Source of the DNA: Azolla caroliniana
Lineage: Eukaryota > Polypodiophyta
DNA: 64,000 bases
Assembly (NCBI GenBank): GCA_043228905.1
Contig: JBHGNT010000003.1
Span: 124,001 to 188,000 of the forward strand
Direction of reading: 5' to 3'
Within the stretch, counting starts at the first letter, position 1; every line of letters begins with the position of its first letter. The notes under the pieces are model-generated. The model was not told where the DNA came from. It saw only the letters and a program-made list of their open reading frames with translations, and did no database searches. Below are positions 21,790 through 32,029 of the stretch, one piece after another. Position numbers and translations under genes: made by a program.

Positions 21790-22651
21790 ATGGCTCAAAT
21801 TAACGACCCGATGTCATCCGCTCAAGCGGAAGGAACTCAAGGGAATCCTCCTGGACAAATGTCCACTGAGATGTATTTGGCACAAATAACCCAATACCTT
21901 AGTTTCACTGCTCAACAGATGACCGAACTTCGGCAATCTCAGAGTGCTCTTGAGGCACGTGTCATTAGTCTACAACGTGAGACTAATAGACCTGATGAGC
22001 GACAAGGTGAACCATCATTTGTCGTTAAGCCATTTACGGGAGACAAAAAGGAAAGAACCGAAGAAGCAATCTGCACATGGCTGGGACGATGGGAGTCTCA
22101 TTTTGAGCTCTATCCGACGCCAGATAGTACGAAGATTGCATATGTCGGCCGAGAACTCGGGGGTAAGGCCGCCGCCTGGTGGCGTGGGCTCCGTACAACG
22201 GGGAAATTGCCCGATACCTGGACAGATTTTGTCACGGTTTTTAAGGGCCAATTTCTGCAACCTCCCTCTCGAACCGAGGCAGCACAAGCTTTAATGAACC
22301 TCTCTAGCAGGAAATTTTCCTCTCTAGAAGACTATGTTCACCATGCTAGAACCCAAATCCAAAAATCGGGTCTAGAAGGGGACAATTGGTTGATAGCTTG
22401 TTTTGTCAATGGCATCCCCAATTCGGACTATCACTGGATAGTGCACGATAAGGATCCAAAATCCTTCGAAGAGGCCGTTGAAATAGTTCTTCGCTATCAA
22501 CACACTTCGAAGAAGGACCACAACAAACCCAACGAAGCGCCCGGGACTAAGCAGTCGCAATTTGTTGGGAAACGCAAGACACCCAACGAATTCCTGGATC
22601 GCGATTGTAAGCGACAACATCCTTTTTGCGTATTTTACAAAAAGAAGGGTC
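21790..22651 (+). pseudogene. G1 gag, interrupted in its zinc knuckle by C2
   Basis: Starts MAQINDPMSSAQAEG at 21790. Coiled-coil-like residues 30-65 are followed by a retrotransposon gag domain (WLGRWESHFELYP; GGKAAAWWRGLR; FKGQFLQPPSRTEAAQAL; LIACFVNGIPN). It ends in CVFYKKKG at 22627-22650 and continues GHTKDQC after C2 (28027 onward). The second knuckle cysteine is Tyr (codon tac, 22636-22638), so the CCHC motif was already damaged or is atypical. The frame is otherwise open and continues into the protease at 28030. Confidence 0.88.
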
Positions 22652-23266
22652 TGTTGTAAAACAGTGCTCTCGGCCACAACCGAGGAATAGGATTAACTCA
22701 CAGAAAACAGGAAATACGAAATGCACGAAGACAATAGAGAGGAGAGTACACAGGATGTTTACGTGGAAAACCCTAAATGGGAAAAACCACGGGAGTCCTC
22801 AGACTCCAACTATCACTATGAACAGAGATGTACAATGGTGAGGCTACAAGGCAACAACCTTGGGCTCACTGTCTTCGCCACAGGCGGCGGTAATACACAG
22901 AGGCAACGACCTCTTCGTCTCTCTCTCTCGGCTGCTCTCTTCACTCCCTCTAAGTCAAACAAGAAAACTTAGCAGCAACATAAAACTGTTTGCCCTAAGT
23001 CATATTTATACACATATGACTTTCGGGCTATTTACAAATATAGCCTCAAGGGCCCTTGGCAAACATATTCTCAAATATGTCCCCGCATCTGGATCTCTCT
23101 CCGGGTACATTCATCATCCGGCTCCGTAACCGGGGTCTTCATCATCCGGCTCCGTAGCCGGGGTCTTCATCATCCGGCTCCGTAGCCGGGGTCTTCATCA
23201 TCCGGGTCTTCATTCCCGATTCCCGGACATCCGACCATCCCATCCGGAGGGACCGTAATCCCAACA
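22652..23266 (-). mobile_element. C2 3' LTR
   Basis: Plus-strand ends TGTTGTAAAAC and CCCAACA. It contains three copies of a 28-bp catccggctccgta(a/g)ccgg unit (23108-23195) in U3. On the minus strand the conserved copia core TATAAATATGAC lies near 23003-23014. Confidence 0.93.
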
Positions 23267-23276
23267 AACTCCCCCT

Positions 23277-26200
23277 TCACTTCGGCATGGGATGTCTTTC
23301 TAGTCCGACCCTCTTCCGGCACGCTTCCAGCTTGTCGGGTGTTAGCACTTTGGTCAGCATATCTGACCCGTTCTCTTCCGTGTGGATCTTCGTCAGCACG
23401 AACTCCTGGTCTTCTATCCTTTCCCGGATCCAGTGATATCTTCGCTGGATGTGCTTCGTCCGGGAATGGTAGGCCGCGTTCTTTGCAAGGTGGATGGCGC
23501 TCTGACTATCGCAGTAGAGTCGGTACTCCTCCTGCCGGATCCCGAGCTCTCTAATGAAGTCCTTCATCCATATTATTTCCTTGCCGGCTTCAACAGCTGC
23601 CATGTACTCCGCCTCCGTGGTTGACAACGCAACCGTCTTCTGCAGCCTCGACTGCCACGAAACGGCTCCCCCTGCATACGTCATCACATACCCTGATGTG
23701 GACCGGCTGGTATCTGCATCAGCCGACATATCCGAATCGGTAAAGCCGTCGAGTTCGGGCTTACCGGAGCCGAATCGGAGGCACACGTTTGCCGTGCCCT
23801 TCAGGTATCGGAGTATCCACTTGACCGCGTTCCAGTGCTCTTTGCCAGGATTGCTCATGTACCGGCTCACCACTCCAACTGCATATCCTATGTCCGGTCT
23901 TGTACACACCATTGCGTACATCAAGCTTCCGACGGCAGAGGCATATGGTACTTTCATCATGTCCTCCTTCTCAGCCTTTGTCTTGGGGCTTTGCTTGCTG
24001 GACAACTTGCAGTTTGCCGGGAGGGTTGACCCGACAGGTCTTGCTTCCGACATGTTGAACCGTTGAAGCACCTTTGTCACGTACTTCTCCTGTGACAGCC
24101 ACAACTGCTTCTTCTTCCGGTCCTGGATGATATGCATCCCTAGTATTTGCCTCGCCGGACCCAAGTCCTTCATTGAGAAGGTTCGGTGAAGAGCCTTCTT
24201 CAGCATCCGTATCTTGACCTGGTCCCGTCCGACGATCAACATGTCGTCCACGTACAGGAGGAGTATTAGAAAGTCTCCTCCTTCGAACTTCTTCACAAAC
24301 ACGCAGTGATCGGACTGCGTTTTGTGGTACCCTTCGTCGGTCATGAAGGAGTCGAACTTCCGGTACCATTGCCGGGGAGCCTGCTTCAGTCCGTAAAGGC
24401 TCTTCTTCAACCGGCATACCAGGTGCTCCTTCCCTTTCTTCTCGAATCCTTCCGGTTGCTGCATGTAGATCTCTTCTTCGAGGTCACCGTGAAGGAATGC
24501 CGTCTTCACGTCCATCTGTTCTACCTCGAGGTCTATGCTTGCCGCTATGCTCAGCACCGTCCGGATGGAGGTCATCTTCACTACCGGGGCAAATATCTCG
24601 TCGAAGTCGACGCCCTTCTTCTGCTGGAACCCCTTCACCACGATCCTGGCTTTGTATCTCGGGGGGTTTCCGGCATCTCCCGGTTTCAGCTTGAACACCC
24701 ACTTGTTTCGAAGTGCCCGCTTTCCTTTCGGCAACTCCACAAGTTCATATGTGTGGTTCTCATGCAGGGAATCCATCTCCTCCTGCATGGCACTTAACCA
24801 CCTGCGGCTATGGGTGTCAAGTTTTGCTTCTTCAAAGCTCTCCGGCTCCCCCTCGTCGGTTAGCAGCACGTGCTCTGGTTCCGGAAATCTCCGGGGGGCC
24901 CTTCTCTCTCTTAGAGGATATCTCCGTTCCGGAGCTTCGGTAACCGGTTCTTCCGATTCTTCTTCATCCGAATCCATTTCGGGATCGGGGCCGATTCCGG
25001 TATCATTTTCATCTTCTTCGGCCGGTTCTGTTTCTCCACCGTCTTCGGCCGGATCCTCGAGTGCTAACCGGTCCCTTGCCGGTCGGGACTGCTCCTCGTA
25101 GAGTTGATCCTCACCGGTCGACTTGGAGCTCTTCATCTTCTTCTCCGACTCCCAGTCGGCGAGTGTCTTGTTCTCCATGAAGATGATATCACGACTCCGG
25201 AATATCTTCTTGTCGACCGGGTCCCATACTCGGTAGCCGAACTCGTCATCGCCGTAACCGAGGAATATGCATGGCCGGGTCTTTGGATGTAGCTTTCCTC
25301 TCCGGTCCTTTGCCACATGCACGTATGCGAGACACCCGAACACCTTCAGATGCCGGTAGGACACTTCCTTACCGGTCCACACTCTCTGCGGCGTGTCTCC
25401 GTCCAAAGGTACTGAGGGTGATCTGTTTATCACGTATGTCGCCGTCGACATCGCCTCAGCCCAAAACCCCTTGGGTAATTCCGCATGCGCCAGCATACTC
25501 CGAACCCTCTCCATTATGGTCCGGTTCATCCTCTCGGCCAGCCCGTTCAGTTCCGGCGTCTTCGGCACAGTAAACTCGAGCCGGATTCCTTTCGAGCGAC
25601 AGTACTCCGCGAACTGCCCCCGGTATTCCCCTCCGTTATCCGCTCGTATCGCTTTCAGCTTCTTGCCGGATTCCCTTTCCACTCTCGCGTGGAGTTCTTT
25701 GAAGACGGACAACACTTGGTCCTTTGTCTTCAACGGTGCCGTCCACAGCTTCCGGCTGTGATCATCAATGAATGTCACGAAGTACTGGGCTCCGCCATGT
25801 GACTTCGTTTCTACCTGACACACATCAGTGTGTACCAACTCCAATGGTACACTACGTCTCGTCGGTGGCCTTGAGTGGAAGGAGGTTCGGTTCTGCTTAC
25901 CGGCCAGGCAATCGGTGCACTTCTCCAGGTGCACATGCTTCACTGGAATAAGGTTGTCTTCTGCAAGCCTCTTCATCCCCTTCTCACTCATGTGGCACAG
26001 TCTCTTGTGCCACAGCTCACCGGCAGTGTCCGGTGCCACATTCAGCTCTTCCGGACATAACCGGGCATTCATCAGGTACAGTGTGTTGTCTTTCCGGGCC
26101 CGAGCCACTATCAGGCTCCCTTTGCTGAACTTCATGACACCGTTCCGGATGCTACCCGTGTAGCCTTCATCGTCTAGCCTCCCGGCCGAAATCAGGTTCA

Positions 26201-27350
26201 ATCGAACCTCCGGAACGTGTCGAACATCCTTCAGCAGCATCTTGCATCCGGTTGATGTCTTCAGCCACACGTCTCCTATGCCGGCAATCCGGCATGTACC
26301 TTCATTTCCCATCCGGACACAGCCGTGCTCACCGGCTGTGTAGGATGAGAAGTATTTCTTCTCCGGGGTCAGGTGGAACGACGCTCCGGAATCGACCACC
26401 CAGGTCATCTCTTCACCGGCAAGGTTCAGCTCCCTCTCTTCGGTAATGAGCATTATCTCTTCTTCACTTGCCGCGAGTGCCGTCGTTCCTTTCCGGTCCT
26501 GCCCTCGCCGATCCGGACCTCTCCGGTCCGTGGCTCCCCGGTATGCACCGTTTCGCTCCGGTGACTTCTTCGAATCGGTGTCGTCGGCTCCGTTGTCTTT
26601 TCGGTAATGCCGACAATTCTTCCGGAAGTGCCCCGGCTTCCCACAGTGGAAGCAGGTGGGTCTTCCTCTTGACTGCGACCGGGTCCCCGACTTCTCCCGT
26701 CTTTGCGGACTCCGGTTCCAGTGTCTTCCCCGTTCCGATTCGGTAAGCAGCGCCTTCGAGTCAGAGGCCGGTTCTTTATCTCTCCGACGCGCTTCTTCGT
26801 TCAAAATACTTGTCTTTACCGTTTGTAGGGACAAGTGATCTTCCGTGCAGGAGGTGCTGAGAGTCACCACCAAGTTCTCCCAGCTTTCCGGCAATGTACA
26901 CATCAGGATGATGGCTTGCATTGCATCCTCCAACGGGAACTTGATCGCCGCAAGCTGATTCACGAATCCCATGAACGTGCTTACGTGTTCCACCATACTC
27001 TCGCCGTCCCGGTACTTGAGATTCACTATCTTCCTCATCAGGGAGGTCCGGTTCAACGCATTCTTCCTCTCGTAGAGGCCTGACAGCTTCTTCCACATCT
27101 CATATGCGTTGGTGTCGTTCGCCACATGTTGTAGGACGCTTACATCGACATATTGTCGGATCGTCGCTACGGCTTTCCGGTTCAGGAGCTTCCACTCCGA
27201 CTCAAGTACTCCCTTCGGTATTTCCGACCTGTCAATCGGTTCGTACAGGTCCCGAACAATCAGAAGATCCTCCATCTTGATCTTCCAGTCGGCGTAATTC
27301 TGCGCATTCAGCACCATCATTCCCGGCTGCCCGCTGCTGCCGCCTTCCAT
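23277..27350 (-). CDS. C2 gag-pol polyprotein, 1357 residues, uninterrupted
   Basis: One frame encodes everything needed for retrotransposition. Gag (UBN2-type) covers residues 10-200. The zinc knuckle CFHCGKPGHFRKNC is at 233-246 and the protease active site DSG at 320-322. Integrase has H448, H453, C478 and C481 as zinc ligands and D509, D571 and E607 as the catalytic triad. RT spans about 885-1090 with YVDD at 1033-1036. RNase H has D1205, E1248 and D1281. The order PR-IN-RT-RH is copia, and the RT and RNase H blocks closely follow the Tnt1/Tork type. I start at the Met of MEGGSSGQ (27350), not the upstream in-frame Met at 27407, because the latter lies in the LTR upstream of the primer site. 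The frame stops at 23277, just before the purine tract. All catalytic residues I can check are present. Confidence 0.95.
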   Translation of the reverse strand: MEGGSSGQPGMMVLNAQNYADWKIKMEDLLIVRDLYEPIDRSEIPKGVLESEWKLLNRKAVATIRQYVDVSVLQHVANDTNAYEMWKKLSGLYERKNALNRTSLMRKIVNLKYRDGESMVEHVSTFMGFVNQLAAIKFPLEDAMQAIILMCTLPESWENLVVTLSTSCTEDHLSLQTVKTSILNEEARRRDKEPASDSKALLTESERGRHWNRSPQRREKSGTRSQSRGRPTCFHCGKPGHFRKNCRHYRKDNGADDTDSKKSPERNGAYRGATDRRGPDRRGQDRKGTTALAASEEEIMLITEERELNLAGEEMTWVVDSGASFHLTPEKKYFSSYTAGEHGCVRMGNEGTCRIAGIGDVWLKTSTGCKMLLKDVRHVPEVRLNLISAGRLDDEGYTGSIRNGVMKFSKGSLIVARARKDNTLYLMNARLCPEELNVAPDTAGELWHKRLCHMSEKGMKRLAEDNLIPVKHVHLEKCTDCLAGKQNRTSFHSRPPTRRSVPLELVHTDVCQVETKSHGGAQYFVTFIDDHSRKLWTAPLKTKDQVLSVFKELHARVERESGKKLKAIRADNGGEYRGQFAEYCRSKGIRLEFTVPKTPELNGLAERMNRTIMERVRSMLAHAELPKGFWAEAMSTATYVINRSPSVPLDGDTPQRVWTGKEVSYRHLKVFGCLAYVHVAKDRRGKLHPKTRPCIFLGYGDDEFGYRVWDPVDKKIFRSRDIIFMENKTLADWESEKKMKSSKSTGEDQLYEEQSRPARDRLALEDPAEDGGETEPAEEDENDTGIGPDPEMDSDEEESEEPVTEAPERRYPLRERRAPRRFPEPEHVLLTDEGEPESFEEAKLDTHSRRWLSAMQEEMDSLHENHTYELVELPKGKRALRNKWVFKLKPGDAGNPPRYKARIVVKGFQQKKGVDFDEIFAPVVKMTSIRTVLSIAASIDLEVEQMDVKTAFLHGDLEEEIYMQQPEGFEKKGKEHLVCRLKKSLYGLKQAPRQWYRKFDSFMTDEGYHKTQSDHCVFVKKFEGGDFLILLLYVDDMLIVGRDQVKIRMLKKALHRTFSMKDLGPARQILGMHIIQDRKKKQLWLSQEKYVTKVLQRFNMSEARPVGSTLPANCKLSSKQSPKTKAEKEDMMKVPYASAVGSLMYAMVCTRPDIGYAVGVVSRYMSNPGKEHWNAVKWILRYLKGTANVCLRFGSGKPELDGFTDSDMSADADTSRSTSGYVMTYAGGAVSWQSRLQKTVALSTTEAEYMAAVEAGKEIIWMKDFIRELGIRQEEYRLYCDSQSAIHLAKNAAYHSRTKHIQRRYHWIRERIEDQEFVLTKIHTEENGSDMLTKVLTPDKLEACRKRVGLERHPMPK

Positions 27351-27381
27351 TTTCTGTGTTAACCTTGCTCTGATACCACTT

Positions 27382-28024
27382 TGTTGTAAAACAGTGCTCT
27401 CGGCCACAACCGAGGAATAGGATTAACTCACAGAAAACAGGAAATACGAAATGCACGAAGACAATAGAGAGGAGAGTACACAGGATGTTTACGTGGAAAA
27501 CCCTAAATGGGAAAAACCACCGGAGTCCTCAGACTCCAACTATCACTATGAACAGAGATGTACAATGGTGAGGCTACAAGGCAACAACCTTGAGCTCACT
27601 GTCTTCGCCACAGGCGGCGGTAATACACAGAGGCAACGACCTCTTCGTCTCTCTCTCTCGGCTGCTCTCTTCACTCCCTCTAAGTCAAACAAGAAAACTT
27701 AGCAGCAACATAAAACTGTTTGCCCTAAGTCATATTTATACACATATGACTTTCGGGCTATTTACAAATATAGCCTCAAGGGCCCTTGGCAAACATATTC
27801 TCAAATATGTCCCCGCATCCGGATCTCTCTCCGGGTACATTCATCATCCGGCTCCGTAACCGGGGTCTTCATCATCCGGCTCCGTAGCCGGGGTCTTCAT
27901 CATCCGGCTCCGTAGCCGGGGTCTTCATCATCCGGCTCCGTAGCCGGGGTCTTCATCATCCGGGTCTTCATTCCCGATTCCCAGACATCCGACCATCCCA
28001 TCCGGAGGGACCGTAATCCCAACA
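27382..28024 (-). mobile_element. C2 5' LTR
   Basis: Same as the 3' LTR but with four 28-bp units (27838-27953) instead of three. The primer site complement gctctgatacca lies just to its left at 27367-27378. Confidence 0.93.
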
Positions 28025-28029
28025 GGGTC

Positions 28030-28568
28030 ATACAAAAGATCAATGTCGAAAGCTCCAACGGAAAGAGCACGACAACAAAGCTAAAGCTGCAGACCATAAA
28101 GGTCAGATTCCTAATGTCCTTCAGGTCTATACACATCATTTAAGTAATTGTCAATGTTCTTTCCCTCACTATGTATTGGGTCCCAATGATTTACTACGTG
28201 CAAACGGGTATATCAATGGATCTCCCGTACAATTTTTATTTGATTCGGGAAGCTCACACAATTTTGTGAATGATCGTTTGGTTCTGATATGGGGAATCCA
28301 ACCCACCGTAAGTGATCACACCTACACGGTGCACTTGGCTGATGGAAGAGTACAATACATCAACGGGGCGATTCATTCATTAGGAATTTCTACTGATACT
28401 TATATAGAGGAAGTAGACTTCCATGTAATGAATCTTTGTACCACCGATGTAATACTGGGTTATCCCTGGTTTTATAATAAAAACTCTTCTTTATTTATTG
28501 ATTGGGTTCGCCATTCCATTTCTTTTGTACTGAACGATTGTATGCATTTTATTCAATGTGTAAAATAA
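28030..28568 (+). pseudogene. G1 gag end and protease
   Basis: Continues the gag frame after C2: HTKDQCRKL completes the zinc knuckle. A linker leads to the protease with LFDSGSSHNFVND (about 28239-28277, catalytic D-S-G) and VILGYPW. A TAA at 28566-28568 separates it from RT in the same frame, so in the ancestor it was probably one polyprotein. Confidence 0.88.
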
Positions 28569-30374
28569 CAATCCCTCTCAATTGTTTCCTCGTGTCCATC
28601 AATATCCGAGTTGTCTTGTTCTACGTTATTTTATTGTGTACTTGATCCGGACATTCACGTTTACAATATCGATAATGTCCCGCTTCAATTAACATATTTT
28701 GAACAACAACAACTTGATGAAATCTTAAATGTTTTTCATGATGTTTTTCCAAGTGAACTACCTGATGGGTTACCTCCTAAACGTAATATAGACCATCGTA
28801 TAGATATTGTACCTGGTGTTGCACCAATAAGTATACCTCCCTATCGCTTAAGTCGATCCGAAGAAGATGAGGTATCTAAGCAACTCAAGGACTATTTACG
28901 AATGGGTTATATACGTTATAGTAAATCTCCATGGGGTGCACCAGTTCTCTTGGTTAAAAAGAAAGAGGGCACATGGCGTATGTGTATTAATTACCGACGC
29001 TTGAATAAAGTGACGATCAAGAATTCGTACCCATTGCCCCGGGCTGACGATCTAATTGACCGTCTCCAAAGAGCTCGGTATTTTACGAAACTTGATCTCC
29101 GTACTGGCTACCATCAAATACGAATAAGTGAGGACGATGTTCCTAAAACGGCATTTCGTACGCGCTATGGCCATTACGAGTTTTTGGTTATGCCTTTTGG
29201 TTTGACCAATGCTCTGGCTACTTTTCAACAAGAAATGAATAACATTTTCCGAGAACAACTTGGAAAATTTGTCGTTATTTTCTTGGATGATATTTTAGTT
29301 TATAGCCGTACATTACAAGAACATGCTAAACATGTCCGCTTTGTTTTACAAACATTGCGTGACAAACAGTTTTATGCGAAGATCTCAAAATGTGAGTTCT
29401 TCAAGAAATCAATTACTTATCTTGGACATCTCATAACCGAACGAGGAGTTGAAATTGATCCTTCTCGCATTGAGAAAATCAAGCTTTGGCCCACTCTTCG
29501 GAATATTCGAGAAGTTCGATCATTCCTTGGTTTTGTCGGGTTTTTGCGAAAGTCTCTTCTTAATTACTCCCAATTGACGACGTCGTTTATTGATCTTTTA
29601 AAAGGTCAAACGCGTAAGTCTACAAAACCTATTGTGTGGAATGCTACACTAGACCTCGCCTTTAAGGAACTCAAGGACCTGGTTTGCAAGGCTCCTTCAC
29701 TTCTTTTACCTGATCCTTCAAAACCTTTTGAGGTTGAAACCGATGCAAGCGATTATGCTATAGGTGTTGTCTTGTATCAAGATGGTAAACCAATAGCATT
29801 CGAGAGTAAGAAACTTGATTCTGCTCAATGTCGGTATACCGTTCAAGAAAAGGAATTATTTGCAGTTATACATGCGCTCAAAACATGGCGCCATTATCTT
29901 TATGGAAATCGCTTTGTGGTAACTACGGACCACGAGTCCTTGAAATATTTTTATGACCAACAAGACCTGAAAGGTCGTAAGGCACGATGGGCTGATCTCA
30001 TCCAGGACTTTGATTTTTCCATACGATATCGTAAAGGTTCCATGAACACTGTCGTTGATGCACTAAGTCGCATCCGTGAAGTTAACATGCTTAGCTTCAC
30101 TGAAATAACATCAGATCTTTATGATCACCTTCGAGGAAAGTATCCTGATGAAAGTTATTTTGCAAAATACTGGGCAAGAGTTGAGTCTGGAACAGACACC
30201 ACCACATCCTCAAAGGAATACTTCCACATTGCTAACGATTTGCTCTACCGTAATGGGAAGGTTTGTGTTCCAGATTTACCCGAGGTCAAAAAGAGGATTC
30301 TTTTTGAATGCCATGATGCACCCTGGAATACATCGTACACTCGTTCTCATCTCCACTCAATTTTATTGGCCTAA
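28569..30374 (+). pseudogene. G1 reverse transcriptase and RNase H
   Basis: The frame is open from 28611. RT blocks are [45 protein letters not shown] and the catalytic FLDDILVYS (about 29280-29306). RNase H follows with [11 protein letters not shown], the [16 protein letters not shown] block, [10 protein letters not shown] and DALSR. It then enters the integrase zinc region. Near 30320, at gatgcaccctgg, some bases are missing and the frame shifts, so the last 20 codons to 30374 are out of frame. Confidence 0.9.
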
Positions 30375-31587
30375 GATGCGTCCTGACATACATAACTATG
30401 TGACTAAATGTCACCAGTGTCAGGTTAAGAAAGCCGAGCGACTTAAAGCCGCAGGACTTTTACATCCCTTGGACATTCCCAATAATAAGTGGGAAAGTAT
30501 ATCCATGGATTTTATTGTTAGCCTTCCTCGCACCCAAAAAGGTCATGATGCCATATGGGTTGTCGTTGATCGACTAACTAAAATGGCCAGATTTATTGCT
30601 ACTAAAACCACGGTAATAGCTCCTGAATTGGCTTACCAATTCGTTGACGAATTGTTTCGTTTTTATGGGTTACCTATGGATATCGTGAGTGATCGAGATC
30701 CAAAGTTTACTAGTGACTTCTGGACGCAAGTCTTTAAGAAGTTAGAAACTACGTTGAGCATGAGCTCCACGGATCATCCTCAATCCGATGGATAGACAGA
30801 ACGAGTAAATCAAATTATTGAGGACATGCTTCGAGCATACGTTGGTGCAAAACCAACAAAATGGGAACGTTATCTCCCAATTTTGGAGTTTGCTTATAAC
30901 AGCTCCAAGCATACATCGACGGGATATAGTCCTTTTATGTTGATGTATGGTTTTCAGCCACGAGCCCCGATTGATGTTAATATACATCATGATGAGTTGC
31001 GAAGTACGCAAAACTTTCTTCGGGATATGCAAGATATGTTGCATATTGCACGAGATAATATAAAAACAGCTCAAGATAGAGCGCATTTTTATGCCGATCA
31101 TCATAGGCAACCTCGTGTATTCAACCCTGGACAGAAGGTATTTTTACGTGTACCTCACAATTCTAAGACATTGTCTACGGGTAAGTGCGCTAAGTTAGCC
31201 CCATGGTTTTGTGGACCTTTTACAGTCCTCAAACGCATTGGGTCATCAGCCTATCGTCTTGCTCTTCCCGATGGTGTTGGAATTCATCCAGTCTTCCATG
31301 TGAGTCGTCTAAAAGAACTTCTAGGTTCTGGCGAGAATACAGTTACAACTGAAACTCTAGTTACTTCTGAAGAATTATCTTCTAAACCACATGTACCAGA
31401 AAGAATTCTCGATGTTAAAACAAAAAAATTACGTACTAAACAAATCCGAGAATTTAAAATAAAATGGATGGATAAATCAATAAAAGATGCCACATGGGAA
31501 CGCGAAATTACTCTCAGAACTAATTTCCCTAACTTTCCATTGCAAGAGTGCAATGTTTTAAAGAGGGGGAGTATGTTACGGGCATGA
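30320..31587 (+). pseudogene. G1 integrase and C-terminal domain
   Basis: After the frameshift: [16 protein letters not shown] and CHQCQVKK (HHCC finger), then the core SMDFIVSLP (first Asp), SDRDPKF (second Asp) and HPQSDG. A TAG at 30793-30795 follows where the family has Gln (DGQTERVNQ). The frame reopens to 31587 with GYSPFMLMYGFQP, the GPF..L module, FHVSRLKELL and a chromodomain-like ILDVKTKKL...KIKWM...TWE tail. The stop lies in the 3' LTR, and the purine tract overlaps the last codons. Stop and frameshift make it non-functional. Confidence 0.88.
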
Positions 31588-32029
31588 CCATTTAATATCC
31601 CGTGGTGAGAATTTACCGTAGTATTCTATACACGTGGATAAGTGTGAGGGTTAAACGAGAGTGTAAAGAAGGGGAGGATTACTTTTAATCCTCGGGATTG
31701 AGACAACCCATTAGGTCAAGTGTGAACTTGCCTGGGGGCCTTGGGTATTGCTATAAATAAGAGGCCTAGCTACCCTCATTTGATCATCTTTTTGACTACA
31801 TCGAGACTCTGCTCTTGTGGTGGGTCAACTCTTGTAGCGAGTGCGCCAGCACCAAGTACGACTCGACGCCACGGCGGTGGTATGGGACGCCGATCGAGGC
31901 TCGAGTCCGTCTCGATCCCTTCGCTCGGGGGTGGTCGGGTGGATCGGCACCCTTCTTTCTCATTCTCCTTTCTATCTATCATTTGTTTATCCTTATCTTA
32001 AGCTTACTTTAGTACTTAGATCTCTAATA
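31574..32029 (+). mobile_element. G1 3' LTR
   Basis: 456 bp, TGTTACGGG to TAATA, directly after the tract aaagagggggagta. About ten differences from the 5' LTR. Its gtggtgag reading matches the 72-bp element better than the 5' LTR does. Confidence 0.93.

Larger units (their letters stand above)
22652..28024 (-). mobile_element. C2: intact, young Tnt1-like Ty1/copia element
   Basis: The LTRs are 22652-23266 (615 bp, 3') and 27382-28024 (643 bp, 5'), with a perfect gggtc TSD (22647-22651, 28025-28029). They differ by four substitutions and one 28-bp repeat unit, so insertion is recent. The primer site is at 27367-27378 and the purine tract just inside 23266. One open frame covers gag-pol. It is the best candidate for an element still able to move. 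Confidence 0.96.
19687..32029 (+). mobile_element. G1: Ty3/gypsy element, complete boundaries, holding copia C2
   Basis: Both LTRs are exactly 456 bp (19687-20142, 31574-32029), flanked by a perfect cacaa TSD (19682-19686, 32030-32034). The paralogous empty site is at about 59571-59592. The primer site TGGTATCAGA is at 20145-20154 and the polypurine tract just before 31574. The order gag-PR-RT-RH-IN with a chromodomain-like tail defines Ty3/gypsy. The two LTRs differ by about ten substitutions by eye. Confidence 0.95.

Noticed and set aside
22721-23129. Open frames of 83 and 89 codons repeated at 22721-23129 and 27451-27859
   Set aside because: They are identical because both lie in the C2 LTRs; no coding features.
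24484-26163. Plus-strand open frames across C2 (for example 24535-25101)
   Set aside because: They are antisense shadows of the intact minus-strand polyprotein, with Ser/Pro-rich composition from its codon bias.
27351-27407. Upstream in-frame Met at 27407 as the start of C2 gag-pol
   Set aside because: It lies in the 5' LTR and the frame reads through the primer site; the Met at 27350 follows the primer site as in other copia elements.
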